The translations under genes were made by a program, and so were the position numbers. DNA of 64,000 bases from Pseudobdellovibrionaceae bacterium (GTDB lineage Bacteria; Bdellovibrionota; Bdellovibrionia; Bdellovibrionales; Bdellovibrionaceae): assembly GCA_022843825.1 (NCBI GenBank), contig JALHMX010000011.1, positions 1 to 64,000 of the forward strand, written 5' to 3'. The notes beneath the pieces are model-generated. The model searched no databases. It was given only the letters and a program-made list of their open reading frames with translations, and was not told where the DNA came from. Positions 38,368 to 47,973 of this stretch are shown here, piece after piece; position 1 is the stretch's first letter, and every line of letters starts with the position of its first letter.

Positions 38368-39501
38368 ATGAAAAGATTTTTATCTTTAGTTACGTTGGTT
38401 ACTCTGGCCCTGACATTTGCATCATGCACTAAAAAAGCGAATGAAAATGAATTGTTGATTGGATCTTACAGCTCTAACACCGGCGCTACTGGATCATTTG
38501 GAATACTTCAAAATCAAGGTATCGATATGGCCGTTGAAGAAATCAATGCTGCCGGAGGCATCAATGGTAAAAAAATTGTCATGGTTAATTATGACAATAA
38601 ATCTGAAAATGAGGAAACCCTTACTGTGGTCAATCGTTTAATTAGTCAAGATAATGTCTTGGCTATCATCGGAGAAACAACCTCTGGTAAATCCAAAATT
38701 GGGGCTCAGGTCGCTCAGGCCAATAAAGTTGTTATGTTAAGTCCATCAGCTACAAATCCTGACGTGACGAACGTGGGAAATTATATTTTCCGGACTTGTT
38801 TTATTGATCCCTTCCAAGGATTGGTCATGGCGAAGTTCACCACTGAATATCTTAAATTTAAAAAAGCCGCAATCCTTCGCGATATCAAAAGCGATTATTC
38901 AATGGGTTTGTCCGATGTTTTTGCTGCTGAATTCAAAAAACTAGGCGGTGTAATTGTTGTAGATACGTCCTACGAAGAAGGTGATATTGATTTTAAATCG
39001 CAACTCAATTCAATTAAGTCTAAAAACCCAGATGTCATTTTTGTCCCAGGCTACTACAACGAAGTCGCTTTATTAGCTAAACAATTAAAAGAACTTAATA
39101 TGAAACAAATTCTTTTAGGCGGTGATGGCTGGTCTTCACCGAAGCTGTATGAAATAGCTAAAGAGGCCATTACCGGCCACTATTTTTCAAATCACTACAC
39201 GACTAATTCCACTGACCCAAAAACGGTCGAGTTTGTAAAAAACTATAAGGCCAAATACAACCAGGATGCAGATGTCATGGCAGCCCTTGGATATGATTCA
39301 GTATATCTTTTGGCGGAGGCAATTAGAAACACTCAAACCGTCACTCGCGAAACCATTCGTGAAGAGTTAGCGAAAATTAAAGACTTTGCGGGCGTTACAG
39401 GAAAAATGTCTATGGACGAGAACCGCAATGCTGTTAAAAGTGCGGTGGTTGTTAAAACTGTGGGCCCAGAATACAAATATATTACGACTGTGAATCCTTA
39501 A
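38368..39501 (+). CDS. ABC transporter substrate-binding protein (branched-chain amino acid type)
   Basis: Lipobox FASCTK; GSYSSNTGATGSFGILQNQGIDMAVEEINAAGGINGKKI. Confidence 0.9.
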   Translation: MKRFLSLVTLVTLALTFASCTKKANENELLIGSYSSNTGATGSFGILQNQGIDMAVEEINAAGGINGKKIVMVNYDNKSENEETLTVVNRLISQDNVLAIIGETTSGKSKIGAQVAQANKVVMLSPSATNPDVTNVGNYIFRTCFIDPFQGLVMAKFTTEYLKFKKAAILRDIKSDYSMGLSDVFAAEFKKLGGVIVVDTSYEEGDIDFKSQLNSIKSKNPDVIFVPGYYNEVALLAKQLKELNMKQILLGGDGWSSPKLYEIAKEAITGHYFSNHYTTNSTDPKTVEFVKNYKAKYNQDADVMAALGYDSVYLLAEAIRNTQTVTRETIREELAKIKDFAGVTGKMSMDENRNAVKSAVVVKTVGPEYKYITTVNP

Positions 39502-40808
39502 CCCACATTATAAAGTCCGTTAAACTGCAGTTTTGAATCAGTCCCAATACAAGAGACCTTCCAGGATGCATCTGAAACCCTTCCTGTTTTCTCAAAAACC
39601 AGAAAATTTTCTTTTAAGTAACCTTGGATATGTTGATTTGGATTATCATAATAGCCAGACTTAGTAGAAGAATGCATGCAGCTTGAAATGAATTCATAGC
39701 TTTCGTAGCCCAGAATATTTTTATTTAAGCGGGATACTTCACTGTAATGAACATCACCCCCCATAAATACCGCAGGCGCATTCCATCTAGAAACTTCTTT
39801 TAAAAATAAATCTAATTCTTGAGGTGCAGCGGCTTGGTAACTGGTTTTGCTTTTATTAACACGTCCGAAGAAAGGGCTTCCTTCCATGATCCATGTGGGA
39901 CCATTTGCTGTGCTCATGATCTGAGAGGCCCAGGCCATTTGTTGAGCCCCGAGAAATCCGCTGATATTTTGGTGGGGAAGGCCTCTGAAATACCGACTAT
40001 CAAGAAAGAAAAAATTCTGATTAAACGCTCGGAAGTAGGTAGCGTTACCTGGGCCCTCTGACAAGATCGACCCTTGGGACTCTTGACCATAGAATGCTTT
40101 GAAGATTTTTAAAGTGCTGTCTTTGTGTTTGTAATTTCCATCCTCGTTGTTTTTTCCAAAATCGTGATCGTCCCATGTGGCTATAACGGGCTTCAGATTT
40201 TTCCATTGATATAAAGAAATGTTCGACCGAGTTTCGATAAAACGCGACCAGAGTTTATCCGGCCCGTGAGAAAAAAGTGTATCTCCGTAAACCGTGTCTC
40301 CTATGAAAAAATAGTAATCCGCATTGGCCGCAAGTGCCGACGCCCAAATTTTTACTCTGGCCGATGCGGAATCCTTCATACAAGACATAACTGCAATCTT
40401 CGCGTTTTCTTTATTTAGATCGACAGTAGTTAAAAAGCGCTCATCTAGATTTTTGTTCGAGGCCGTGTCTTTGACATTCAATTGATAATTGTGACCCAAT
40501 TCAAGCTGAGAAAAAAATATTCGATCAACTCTCCACGGGGACTTAGCGTTCATATTATTGCGAATCCATTGAGGCTGAAAAATCCGACCTGTGTCACGAT
40601 CGACTATCGTGTATTCCACTTTTAGTTGTTTTGCCAGATCGACAGTAATCTGGGTCGTGGTCTCTGTCGTAAGTCCTTGTAAAATATTAAGACCACTTGC
40701 TTGCACCTTTAACAAATTATTAGCGAAAGCATTGTAAGGAATTGTTGCAAGTAAAATCTCAGTTGCAGCTAGTGCGCCCGCTGCCTTCAGAAAGTCACGA
40801 CGTTTCAT
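39498..40808 (-). CDS. phoD: PhoD-like alkaline phosphatase
   Basis: Tat-like MKRRDFLKAAGALAATE; YFFIGDTVYGD, ATWDDHDFGKNNEDG, FMGGDVHYSEVSR. Confidence 0.88.
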   Translation of the reverse strand: MKRRDFLKAAGALAATEILLATIPYNAFANNLLKVQASGLNILQGLTTETTTQITVDLAKQLKVEYTIVDRDTGRIFQPQWIRNNMNAKSPWRVDRIFFSQLELGHNYQLNVKDTASNKNLDERFLTTVDLNKENAKIAVMSCMKDSASARVKIWASALAANADYYFFIGDTVYGDTLFSHGPDKLWSRFIETRSNISLYQWKNLKPVIATWDDHDFGKNNEDGNYKHKDSTLKIFKAFYGQESQGSILSEGPGNATYFRAFNQNFFFLDSRYFRGLPHQNISGFLGAQQMAWASQIMSTANGPTWIMEGSPFFGRVNKSKTSYQAAAPQELDLFLKEVSRWNAPAVFMGGDVHYSEVSRLNKNILGYESYEFISSCMHSSTKSGYYDNPNQHIQGYLKENFLVFEKTGRVSDASWKVSCIGTDSKLQFNGLYNVG

Positions 40809-40900
40809 AAGCATCCTTTGTGTGTGGTCTACTTATGATCCCTTTTGACAAAGCAAGTCTTCAAGCCAAAAGGCATGCTCTAGATGTTCGTCCAGTGAAA

Positions 40901-40930
40901 AAAAGCCTATATGTTTCCATATAGGCTTTT
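40901..40930 (-). terminator. Terminator of the flagellar operon after flgE
   Basis: AAAAGCCTATATG-TTTC-CATATAGGCTTTT, T tract in minus orientation. Confidence 0.85.
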
Positions 40931-40953
40931 AATTAGTAGTTAATAACTATCTA

Positions 40954-42246
40954 TTATCTTTTTAACTGAATCACTTCACTCAATAACTCATCAGATGTTG
41001 TGATGGTTTTTGAATTGGCTTGGAACGCTCTTTGATTTGTGATCATGGTTACGAATTCACCGGCAAGATCGACATTCGATCTTTCTAAGGATTTCGCGAT
41101 CACCGAACCACGACCCGATAATTGAGGCGCACCGACTGAGGCCTCTCCTGAGTCTCTGGATTGCTTAAATAGATTTCCACCGATTTTAGTTAAGGCTTCA
41201 GCGTTCTCAAAGTTAGCTAAAACAATTTGTCCCAAATCAAGTACTTGTCCATTTGAATAACCCGCAGTTAAAACACCTTCATCATTAAATGATAAGTTTG
41301 TCACCATACCTGCAGAGAAACCATCCTGGCTCCATGATATGATATCGGACTCTTTACCAAACTGCTTCGTGCCTTCCATTCCTTTACCACCAGTATCTAT
41401 ATCATCGCCAAAGTTAAACTTAACTTGTTGATCTGGCTTAGCTCCACCAGTAAATGTAAAGTTTGCATTAGTTAACTCTTGTGATTTTAAAAGACCGTCT
41501 TCCGTAAAGGTTAGTTTTCCTTCACAGACCTGGGCTAGATCTTGTCCTTCTGGTGCTCCGCCTTCAACTTCTTTACCATCGATCAAACCCTTGTATGTCC
41601 ACTCGCGATTCTCACCTTTATTGAAAAATAAATTCAATAGATGCTTATTCCCTTGAGAATCATAGATTTCAACGGCCGTTGCATAATGAGAAGTTTGATA
41701 CGGATCTTTTGGATTAAAAGTCTTAGAGTTATCTACATGACGAGAATCTAAATTTAAATCCAGTTTGATATTCTCCGTCGCTGAGGCATTAACTAAGGCT
41801 TTAGGAAATTTAATATCTCCCATTTTAGTTTCAATTTGTCCCTTAGCATTAGCTTGATAACCTTGTACGCGTTGTTTTGCGTTGTTAACTAAGATTCCGT
41901 CTTTATCGAAGTGAAAAGAACCATCACGAGTATAGCTTACGCCTTCGCTTCCTTTTACTTGAAAAAACCCATTACCATTGATAGCGATATCTGTTGAGCG
42001 CTCAGTGTTTTCAATATTGCCTTGCGATAATAAAGGATTTACTGCGCCGATACGAGCTCCACGGCCTAATTGATTACCACCGTCGATACCACCGATACTT
42101 CGAGACATGATATCTTGAAATTCTGCACGTGATGCTTTAAAGCCCACAGTGTTTGAGTTGGCAATGTTATCTGCAGTAACGCCTAACGCTTCACCGTTAG
42201 CTGTCATACCAGATACACCTGTCCACATTGATGTTAGAATTCCCAC
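40954..42246 (-). CDS. flgE: Flagellar hook protein FlgE
   Basis: MWTGVSGMTANGEALGVTADNIANSNTVGFKASRAEFQD and C-terminal SNVDLAGEFVTMITNQRAFQANSKTITTSDELLSEVIQLKR. Confidence 0.95.
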   Translation of the reverse strand: MGILTSMWTGVSGMTANGEALGVTADNIANSNTVGFKASRAEFQDIMSRSIGGIDGGNQLGRGARIGAVNPLLSQGNIENTERSTDIAINGNGFFQVKGSEGVSYTRDGSFHFDKDGILVNNAKQRVQGYQANAKGQIETKMGDIKFPKALVNASATENIKLDLNLDSRHVDNSKTFNPKDPYQTSHYATAVEIYDSQGNKHLLNLFFNKGENREWTYKGLIDGKEVEGGAPEGQDLAQVCEGKLTFTEDGLLKSQELTNANFTFTGGAKPDQQVKFNFGDDIDTGGKGMEGTKQFGKESDIISWSQDGFSAGMVTNLSFNDEGVLTAGYSNGQVLDLGQIVLANFENAEALTKIGGNLFKQSRDSGEASVGAPQLSGRGSVIAKSLERSNVDLAGEFVTMITNQRAFQANSKTITTSDELLSEVIQLKR

Positions 42247-42411
42247 GAGAACCTCCATGTTTTAAGCGTGATCATTCTGATCCGCTGTTATCGGCAAACT
42301 CATTTCCTATGCTCTTCCACATTGGACGATTTTGCCTTTGAAGGGCCCCCTCTGCTTCTCGTAGACTACGAGTCACATCTGAGGACCAGCCCTAAATTTA
42401 TTTTAATACCC

Positions 42412-42858
42412 TTACAAAACCACCGTGCTATCGATATTGGTAAAAACATTCTCTTTAAGATTATTTTTATCCATCACCGTTACCACTGTATTATTCTTCA
42501 CACTGACGATCAGAGCCGAATCATCCATTAAAACTAATGTATCCTTCGATCCTTTCGCCGCCGCTTTTTGTACGGCTTCATCTAGCTTCTGTAAACGTTC
42601 GGGATTGTAACTTATGCCCCGTGTTTGCATACGCTCGATGGCGTGATTGGAAAACTTTAGTCCTCCACCATTTAAAGCTTCTGTCTGGCCCTTTGAGAGA
42701 GCAGGACTTGAAGTCTCTAGTGTAGACGATAAAACTTCCTTAAACGACTCTGCACCGTCCTGACTCTTATCCGGCCCTATATCCTTAGGCGCCTTAGGAA
42801 TCAGATTTTCGATTCGACTCAGTTGATTGCTCAAATGGTTGTTTTTTAACTTATCCAT
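42412..42858 (-). CDS. Flagellar operon protein of the flg_new type
   Basis: LKFSNHAIERMQTRGISYNPERLQKLDEAVQKAAAKGSKDTLVLMDDSALIVSVKNNTVVTVMD, between flgD and flgE. Confidence 0.85.
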   Translation of the reverse strand: MDKLKNNHLSNQLSRIENLIPKAPKDIGPDKSQDGAESFKEVLSSTLETSSPALSKGQTEALNGGGLKFSNHAIERMQTRGISYNPERLQKLDEAVQKAAAKGSKDTLVLMDDSALIVSVKNNTVVTVMDKNNLKENVFTNIDSTVVL

Positions 42859-43946
42859 CAGAACGCTCCCCGACCCGCATCGTTATCAACATCGGCCGCC
42901 GCGACTTGAGCTGATGTGCCTTTGTTGTCTAAGGATTTGCTCGCTTCCTGAGTCAATTTTTCCATTAGACCTTGAGACATACCTACATCTGCTAAAACAT
43001 CACCGGTCGACGCTGCTATCGCTTTTTTCTGCGCTGCAGTCTTCGCTTCTTCCTTAATATCATTTTTTCTTGGAGTGGTCCCATTTTTCAAGTCAAGTTC
43101 AGTAACATCCTTTGCATTCTGGTCGTTACTCTTAAGACCTGGGTCTGAAAACTGACGTATGTCCCTAAGACGAACGGTCTGTTTTCCAACTTGCAGTACT
43201 GGGCCTTCGCTAGAAAAACTCATGCCTGTGATAATTCCATCAAATTCTGTTTTCACTTGAACTTTCTTGCCTTGAGAATCTAGTGCTTCCGTTTGGAAAA
43301 AATATTCGCCAGCAGGAGCCTTACGACCATCTTGCATTTCACCATTCCACATCACTTTATTATCACCTGCTTTTAGTTCGTTGAATTTGTATTCCCGAAC
43401 GACATCACCTTTATTATTCATCACTTTGACTTCGGCAGTTTTTATATCTTGCGGAAGTTTAAACATAAACTGATGTTCTTTATCTGTAGATTGTCGAGTC
43501 ACTCGAGCAGCATCGCCTGAGACTTGTTTGCCAATCAGGTTTAAAGCTTGAAATTGCTCTACAGGTTTTCCGCCATTTTTCATTTCAGTCAATGTGGAAT
43601 TAACATTCGACATCTGCTCTAAAGTTGAAAACTGCGCTAACTGTGCAGCCATTTCGTGATTCTTCAAAGGATTGGTTGGATCTTGATGTTTTAGTTGGGC
43701 CAACATCAGTTTAAAAAAGGCATCCTTATCCATCTCCTTGTCACCTGTACCGCGAACTTTTTTTGAAGGATCAACATAACCCGGATCACTGACTTTATTC
43801 AGCACCTCACCTAAATTTTCTGCACCTAAAGCTTTTTTCTGCTCGTCAGTTAACTTGGCTTGATTCTGATCTAACTTCAGATCAGATCCTGCATTTGCAG
43901 AATCTGTCCATGTTTTCGTTCCTATATTAGTACTTATTACCGACAT
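42858..43946 (-). CDS. flgD: Flagellar hook capping protein FlgD
   Basis: MDKDAFFKLMLAQLKHQDPTNPLKNHEMAAQLAQFSTLEQM. Confidence 0.95.
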   Translation of the reverse strand: MSVISTNIGTKTWTDSANAGSDLKLDQNQAKLTDEQKKALGAENLGEVLNKVSDPGYVDPSKKVRGTGDKEMDKDAFFKLMLAQLKHQDPTNPLKNHEMAAQLAQFSTLEQMSNVNSTLTEMKNGGKPVEQFQALNLIGKQVSGDAARVTRQSTDKEHQFMFKLPQDIKTAEVKVMNNKGDVVREYKFNELKAGDNKVMWNGEMQDGRKAPAGEYFFQTEALDSQGKKVQVKTEFDGIITGMSFSSEGPVLQVGKQTVRLRDIRQFSDPGLKSNDQNAKDVTELDLKNGTTPRKNDIKEEAKTAAQKKAIAASTGDVLADVGMSQGLMEKLTQEASKSLDNKGTSAQVAAADVDNDAGRGAF

Positions 43947-43963
43947 AATTACATCCTTTCGAC

Positions 43964-45433
43964 TCAAGCCACTGCATTTAATGTTTGCGCCTTGTTAGCT
44001 TGGTATACACGATGAGCCACTGCTTTTCTAATTTCTGACTGAGCTATCGGAACCGCTTGCGACATCTCGTGATTAAATCTCTGAGATGCTTCTTGGTTCT
44101 GCTGTCGGTTTTGATGAGATTGGTTTGCAAAACTATTTGCACCGCTATCAGCAAACTGACGAGAGTCAGAAAAATTTTGTGAATCGTTAGCTTTATGCAT
44201 AGATTCCACAGTTGCCACCTTACTATTTAGTGTAACATGTTCTACACTAATTTGATGCGCAGCCAGACTCGACTTAAGATCAGAAAGATTGTCCTGAATT
44301 AGCTTTTGGATATTCTTGTCTTGAGCATTCAATTCAAGATTCATTTTTCCATTATCAAGCATAACCTTCAAATGGACTTCACCCATACCTTCAGGAGACA
44401 TTCTTACTGAAACTTCCCCTCCGCCTTGCTTCACTAAATATTGAGCTTGCTTCAGGATTTCGTTTACATTCGTATCCTGAGTCTCGCTATTTTGTGTTGA
44501 GTTCTGAGGAGCTATTGCCGCCTCTGCAGGGCGTAGAGAAAACTCTTTCAAACCTGGTTGAGGCTGCTGACTAGAAGTCACAGTAGATGCGCTCTCCTTG
44601 TCTGAAAAAGAAGTCTGATCGTCCTGATCTAAACTGCTTTCAGACTGTGAGCTATCCGCTTCCACTGCAGTTGCCAATTTTTGAGAAATTTCAGCACTGA
44701 CAGCTGTCTCAGCCTTAACTTGCATGCTTTTATCCATGAAGTTTTCATCGACAACTAGTTCTTCAGCCGCCGGAGCTTCTGGCTGAGCCATTGCTTCCAG
44801 TTTCTGAAACAACTGTTCGCGGTTTAAAGTCTCAAGCACTTTATTACTGTCAGCTGGCAAACCCTCAGGCATAGCTTGTATCGTCGCGGCTTCAGTTTCT
44901 AACTCAAAAGACTGAGGAGCCACTGCTAACTTTACAGTTTGCATATCACTTGCCTCAGGCATGTCCTGAATAAGTTCCGGCTCCAATACAATAGGTTGTT
45001 CCGTTTCTAAGTTGTGACTTAAAATTTCGGAATCCACTGTCTGTTCAATAGTCGAAGCAGTTAAAGTCGGTACAAAACTTGTTTTTTCAAGACCATCCAG
45101 ATTTTCTTCAGCATCTGGGGTTTTAATTACACTCTCGATTGAGGCCATGCTCATTAAAACCATCTCATCTTCTAACTTGTTTCTAGCCTTCTTTTTTTCT
45201 CCTTCTTTCGATTCTTCAGCTTCTTCTCGTTTTTTTGGTTTTTCTGTCTCCGACCTGGGCTCATCCTGCGCTCTCTTTTTACTTCCCCCAAGCGCTTGGT
45301 CATCTCTGTCCTTGAGCCGATCTAAGTAACTTTCAAAATCAGACTTTTTGTCTTTAAAATCTACAGTTACTTTTTCAGAAAAACTACTTAGTTCATTCCG
45401 TGGGGGGATGACACCAATAGTTTTATCAATCAC
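43964..45433 (-). CDS. fliK: Flagellar hook-length control protein FliK
   Basis: C-terminal VRMSPEGMGEVHLKVMLDNGKMNLELNAQDKNIQKLIQDNLSDLKSSLAAHQISVEHVTL; ORF track starts at 45490, GTG at 45433 follows AAGGAGG. Confidence 0.88.
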   Translation of the reverse strand: MIDKTIGVIPPRNELSSFSEKVTVDFKDKKSDFESYLDRLKDRDDQALGGSKKRAQDEPRSETEKPKKREEAEESKEGEKKKARNKLEDEMVLMSMASIESVIKTPDAEENLDGLEKTSFVPTLTASTIEQTVDSEILSHNLETEQPIVLEPELIQDMPEASDMQTVKLAVAPQSFELETEAATIQAMPEGLPADSNKVLETLNREQLFQKLEAMAQPEAPAAEELVVDENFMDKSMQVKAETAVSAEISQKLATAVEADSSQSESSLDQDDQTSFSDKESASTVTSSQQPQPGLKEFSLRPAEAAIAPQNSTQNSETQDTNVNEILKQAQYLVKQGGGEVSVRMSPEGMGEVHLKVMLDNGKMNLELNAQDKNIQKLIQDNLSDLKSSLAAHQISVEHVTLNSKVATVESMHKANDSQNFSDSRQFADSGANSFANQSHQNRQQNQEASQRFNHEMSQAVPIAQSEIRKAVAHRVYQANKAQTLNAVA

Positions 45434-46181
45434 TTTCCTCCTTTGTTGTTGTTTGTTGAGCTGGCGTTCTATACCCAGCATAACGTTCACTAAAAATTTG
45501 TGCTTTATCTGTTTTAATTAAATTAAGAATATCTGCAGCATTTTTTCTTTTCATTTTACTTAAAATTTCTATGACTAAGTCTTCATCCATAGATTCAAAA
45601 ACCTTGGCCGCCTGATTTGGCTTCATGTTAGAATAAACCTGAACAAGTGTATCAATTTTTTGAGCGTCTGAAGAAATTCGCTCTTTTAACATGCTCGAAA
45701 TTTTTTCGCGTGATTCTTCAAGCTCTTTTAGCTTGGCCTCAACTTCGGATTTTTGCTTGCTGATTTCTGCTGATCGCTTATTTAACTCTTCTTCGCGCGC
45801 ATCAAGCTCTTTTTTTCTTTCTGCTAGTTTGAATAAATAGTCAGCGTTGTCTTCAGTTTTTATTTCGACGACCGGAGTTTTTTCCTCAGCTGGTTTATTA
45901 ACTTCAGTCGTGACAGTTTGTGCCTCTGCAGCGCCTAAGCCTATTTCGATTTTACTCATGTAACTTTCAATGCTATCAAATTTTTCAATTAAGACGAACA
46001 CGGCCACCAAACACATTCCAAAAACAACCATCGAAAGAACGGGAAAAGATTTTTTATTTTTCTTTTTTTCTTCACGCCTTTTAAATTGAGACTGTTGAAT
46101 TTTTAATGAAATCGGTTCAGTCGAATCATTATTCGCATTTTTTTTAGCTTTAACAAAAAACTGATCGTAGCCTGATTTCAT
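45426..46181 (-). CDS. MotE/MgtE-N-like flagellar protein with one TM helix and coiled coil
   Basis: TM segment FPVLSMVVFGMCLVAVFVLI, coiled coil, YSNMKPNQAAKVFESMDEDLVIEILSKMKRKNAADILNLI. Confidence 0.8.
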   Translation of the reverse strand: MKSGYDQFFVKAKKNANNDSTEPISLKIQQSQFKRREEKKKNKKSFPVLSMVVFGMCLVAVFVLIEKFDSIESYMSKIEIGLGAAEAQTVTTEVNKPAEEKTPVVEIKTEDNADYLFKLAERKKELDAREEELNKRSAEISKQKSEVEAKLKELEESREKISSMLKERISSDAQKIDTLVQVYSNMKPNQAAKVFESMDEDLVIEILSKMKRKNAADILNLIKTDKAQIFSERYAGYRTPAQQTTTKEESD

Positions 46182-46193
46182 TAAATAATATTC

Positions 46194-46643
46194 CTATCTG
46201 TTTTGATCTCGAGTACCTTTAATAGTACCTATCTCATCAAGTTCTTTTTGTTCGCTATCCATAGCTTCTTTAAGAAAAGCTGCCTTTTGCTTTTCTTTAA
46301 GCTTCTCTACCATTCTAGCCTCAGTTAAGGCTTTCAGCAAAATTTGCCTAAGCACCTCGACTTCTTTTTCAAGTTCGCTTAGACGTTTGTTTTGCTTTTC
46401 TATGCGGAGGTCTTGTCCAGTTAGAAAGGCATTCTTCATATTCACATCATTTTGCCAATCTGAACTAGACTGCACCTGGCTATGAAGATCTGTCTTAACT
46501 TGCTCTTTAAGCACTATCATTTCATCACGTTTTTGTGCTTCTAAGTCATATTCATTCTTTTTTTCTAAAAATCGGCGCCGCTCTATATCGGCTTGGATGT
46601 GACGCTGTGTAAGCAGTTTTTCTAGTGGAAACTTAAATTTCAT
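46194..46643 (-). CDS. fliJ: Flagellar export protein FliJ
   Basis: MKFKFPLEKLLTQRHIQADIERRRF coiled coil, adjacent to fliI. Confidence 0.85.
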   Translation of the reverse strand: MKFKFPLEKLLTQRHIQADIERRRFLEKKNEYDLEAQKRDEMIVLKEQVKTDLHSQVQSSSDWQNDVNMKNAFLTGQDLRIEKQNKRLSELEKEVEVLRQILLKALTEARMVEKLKEKQKAAFLKEAMDSEQKELDEIGTIKGTRDQNR

Positions 46644-46646
46644 AAA

Positions 46647-47972
46647 CTATCCCAAGATTGTTGAGAGTCGTTTAATGCACGTGTTCATATCTGATTGGTC
46701 TTCTGTGCTTTGCTTTAAAAACTCATTGATAGCATCTATATACTTAATAGATCGATCTATTTTTGGATTTGCACCCGCTTTATACGCACCGATATTAATA
46801 AGATCTTCAGCATCCTTATATGTTGCTAAAATTTCTCTTAGTTTCAAATTTAGTTTTCGATGATCTTCATTGGTTACAGAGCTCATGACACGACTGGTAC
46901 TCTGAAGCACGTCGATTGCCGGGTAATGACCCTTGTGAGCTAACTCCCGCGACAAGACAATATGACCATCAACAATAGAGCGCACTGTATCACCTATTGG
47001 ATCATTCATGTCATCGCCTTCAACCAAAGTTGTATAGAAGCCAGTGATTGATCCACCATTTTCAAAATTTCCTGCTCGCTCTAAAAGTTTTGGCAAAGTT
47101 GAAAACACGCTAGGAGTATAACCCCTTGAAGTTGGGGGCTCTCCGATAGATAGTCCGATCTCACGCAAGGCCATCGCAAAACGCGTAACAGAGTCCATGA
47201 CCAGTAAAACACTTTTGCCTTGTCCAGAAAAATATTCAGCTACTGCAGTAGCAACATAAGCGCCGCGCATACGTAGCAAAGGGCTTTGATCGCTTGTTAC
47301 ACAAACGACAACTGTCTTCTTCATACCCTCAGGTCCCAATTCATTTTCAATAAATTCCCGAACCTCACGACCGCGCTCACCGATCAGCGCAATCACATTG
47401 ACGTCGGCCTCAGTTTGTCGGGCCATCATACTCATCAGAACTGACTTACCCACTCCAGATCCAGCCATAATGGCAATCCTCTGCCCGCGCCCTGCTGTAG
47501 CGGTAGCGTTGATAGCTCTGACTCCAACATCTAAAGATTTCCTAATTGGTACCCGGTGTAATGGATTTATCACCTCAGCGTACAAAGGCATTTCATCGTA
47601 CTCTTCTAGTGCAGGTCCGCTATCAATCGGCAAACCCAACCCATCAATTGATCGACCGAGTAAATCATCACTTACCTTTACGGTCGCTATTGATTTATGA
47701 AGTGTTATTCGACAACCTAAAGACACACCACGCATGTCATTTAAGGCCATCATCAAGACAAGTTTATCTTTAAATCCTACGACTTCTGCTAATAGTTCTT
47801 TAGACGTTATAGGTGATTGAATCGAACAAATACTTCCTACGCTGGCGCCAGGCAAATAGCCTTTAATGAGTAGACCCGTGACCTCAATCACTTTGCCGCT
47901 ATCCTGAGTAAGATGCGTTTGATCTACTATGTTGAGGTACTTTTCTAGATTCAAAGCATAGTTTGAATTCAT
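46647..47972 (-). CDS. fliI: Flagellum-specific ATP synthase FliI
   Basis: IMAGSGVGKSVLMSMMAR Walker A, ALIGERGREVREFIE, LLVMDSVTRFAMALREIGLSIGEPPTSRGYTPSVFS. Confidence 0.97.
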   Translation of the reverse strand: MNSNYALNLEKYLNIVDQTHLTQDSGKVIEVTGLLIKGYLPGASVGSICSIQSPITSKELLAEVVGFKDKLVLMMALNDMRGVSLGCRITLHKSIATVKVSDDLLGRSIDGLGLPIDSGPALEEYDEMPLYAEVINPLHRVPIRKSLDVGVRAINATATAGRGQRIAIMAGSGVGKSVLMSMMARQTEADVNVIALIGERGREVREFIENELGPEGMKKTVVVCVTSDQSPLLRMRGAYVATAVAEYFSGQGKSVLLVMDSVTRFAMALREIGLSIGEPPTSRGYTPSVFSTLPKLLERAGNFENGGSITGFYTTLVEGDDMNDPIGDTVRSIVDGHIVLSRELAHKGHYPAIDVLQSTSRVMSSVTNEDHRKLNLKLREILATYKDAEDLINIGAYKAGANPKIDRSIKYIDAINEFLKQSTEDQSDMNTCIKRLSTILG

Positions 47973-47973
47973 G

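Noticed and set aside
43964-45490. Gln/Glu/Ser-rich region of fliK considered as a possible novel repeat protein
   Set aside because: Low complexity is normal for FliK N-terminal regions, and the C-terminal Flg_hook-like domain identifies it.
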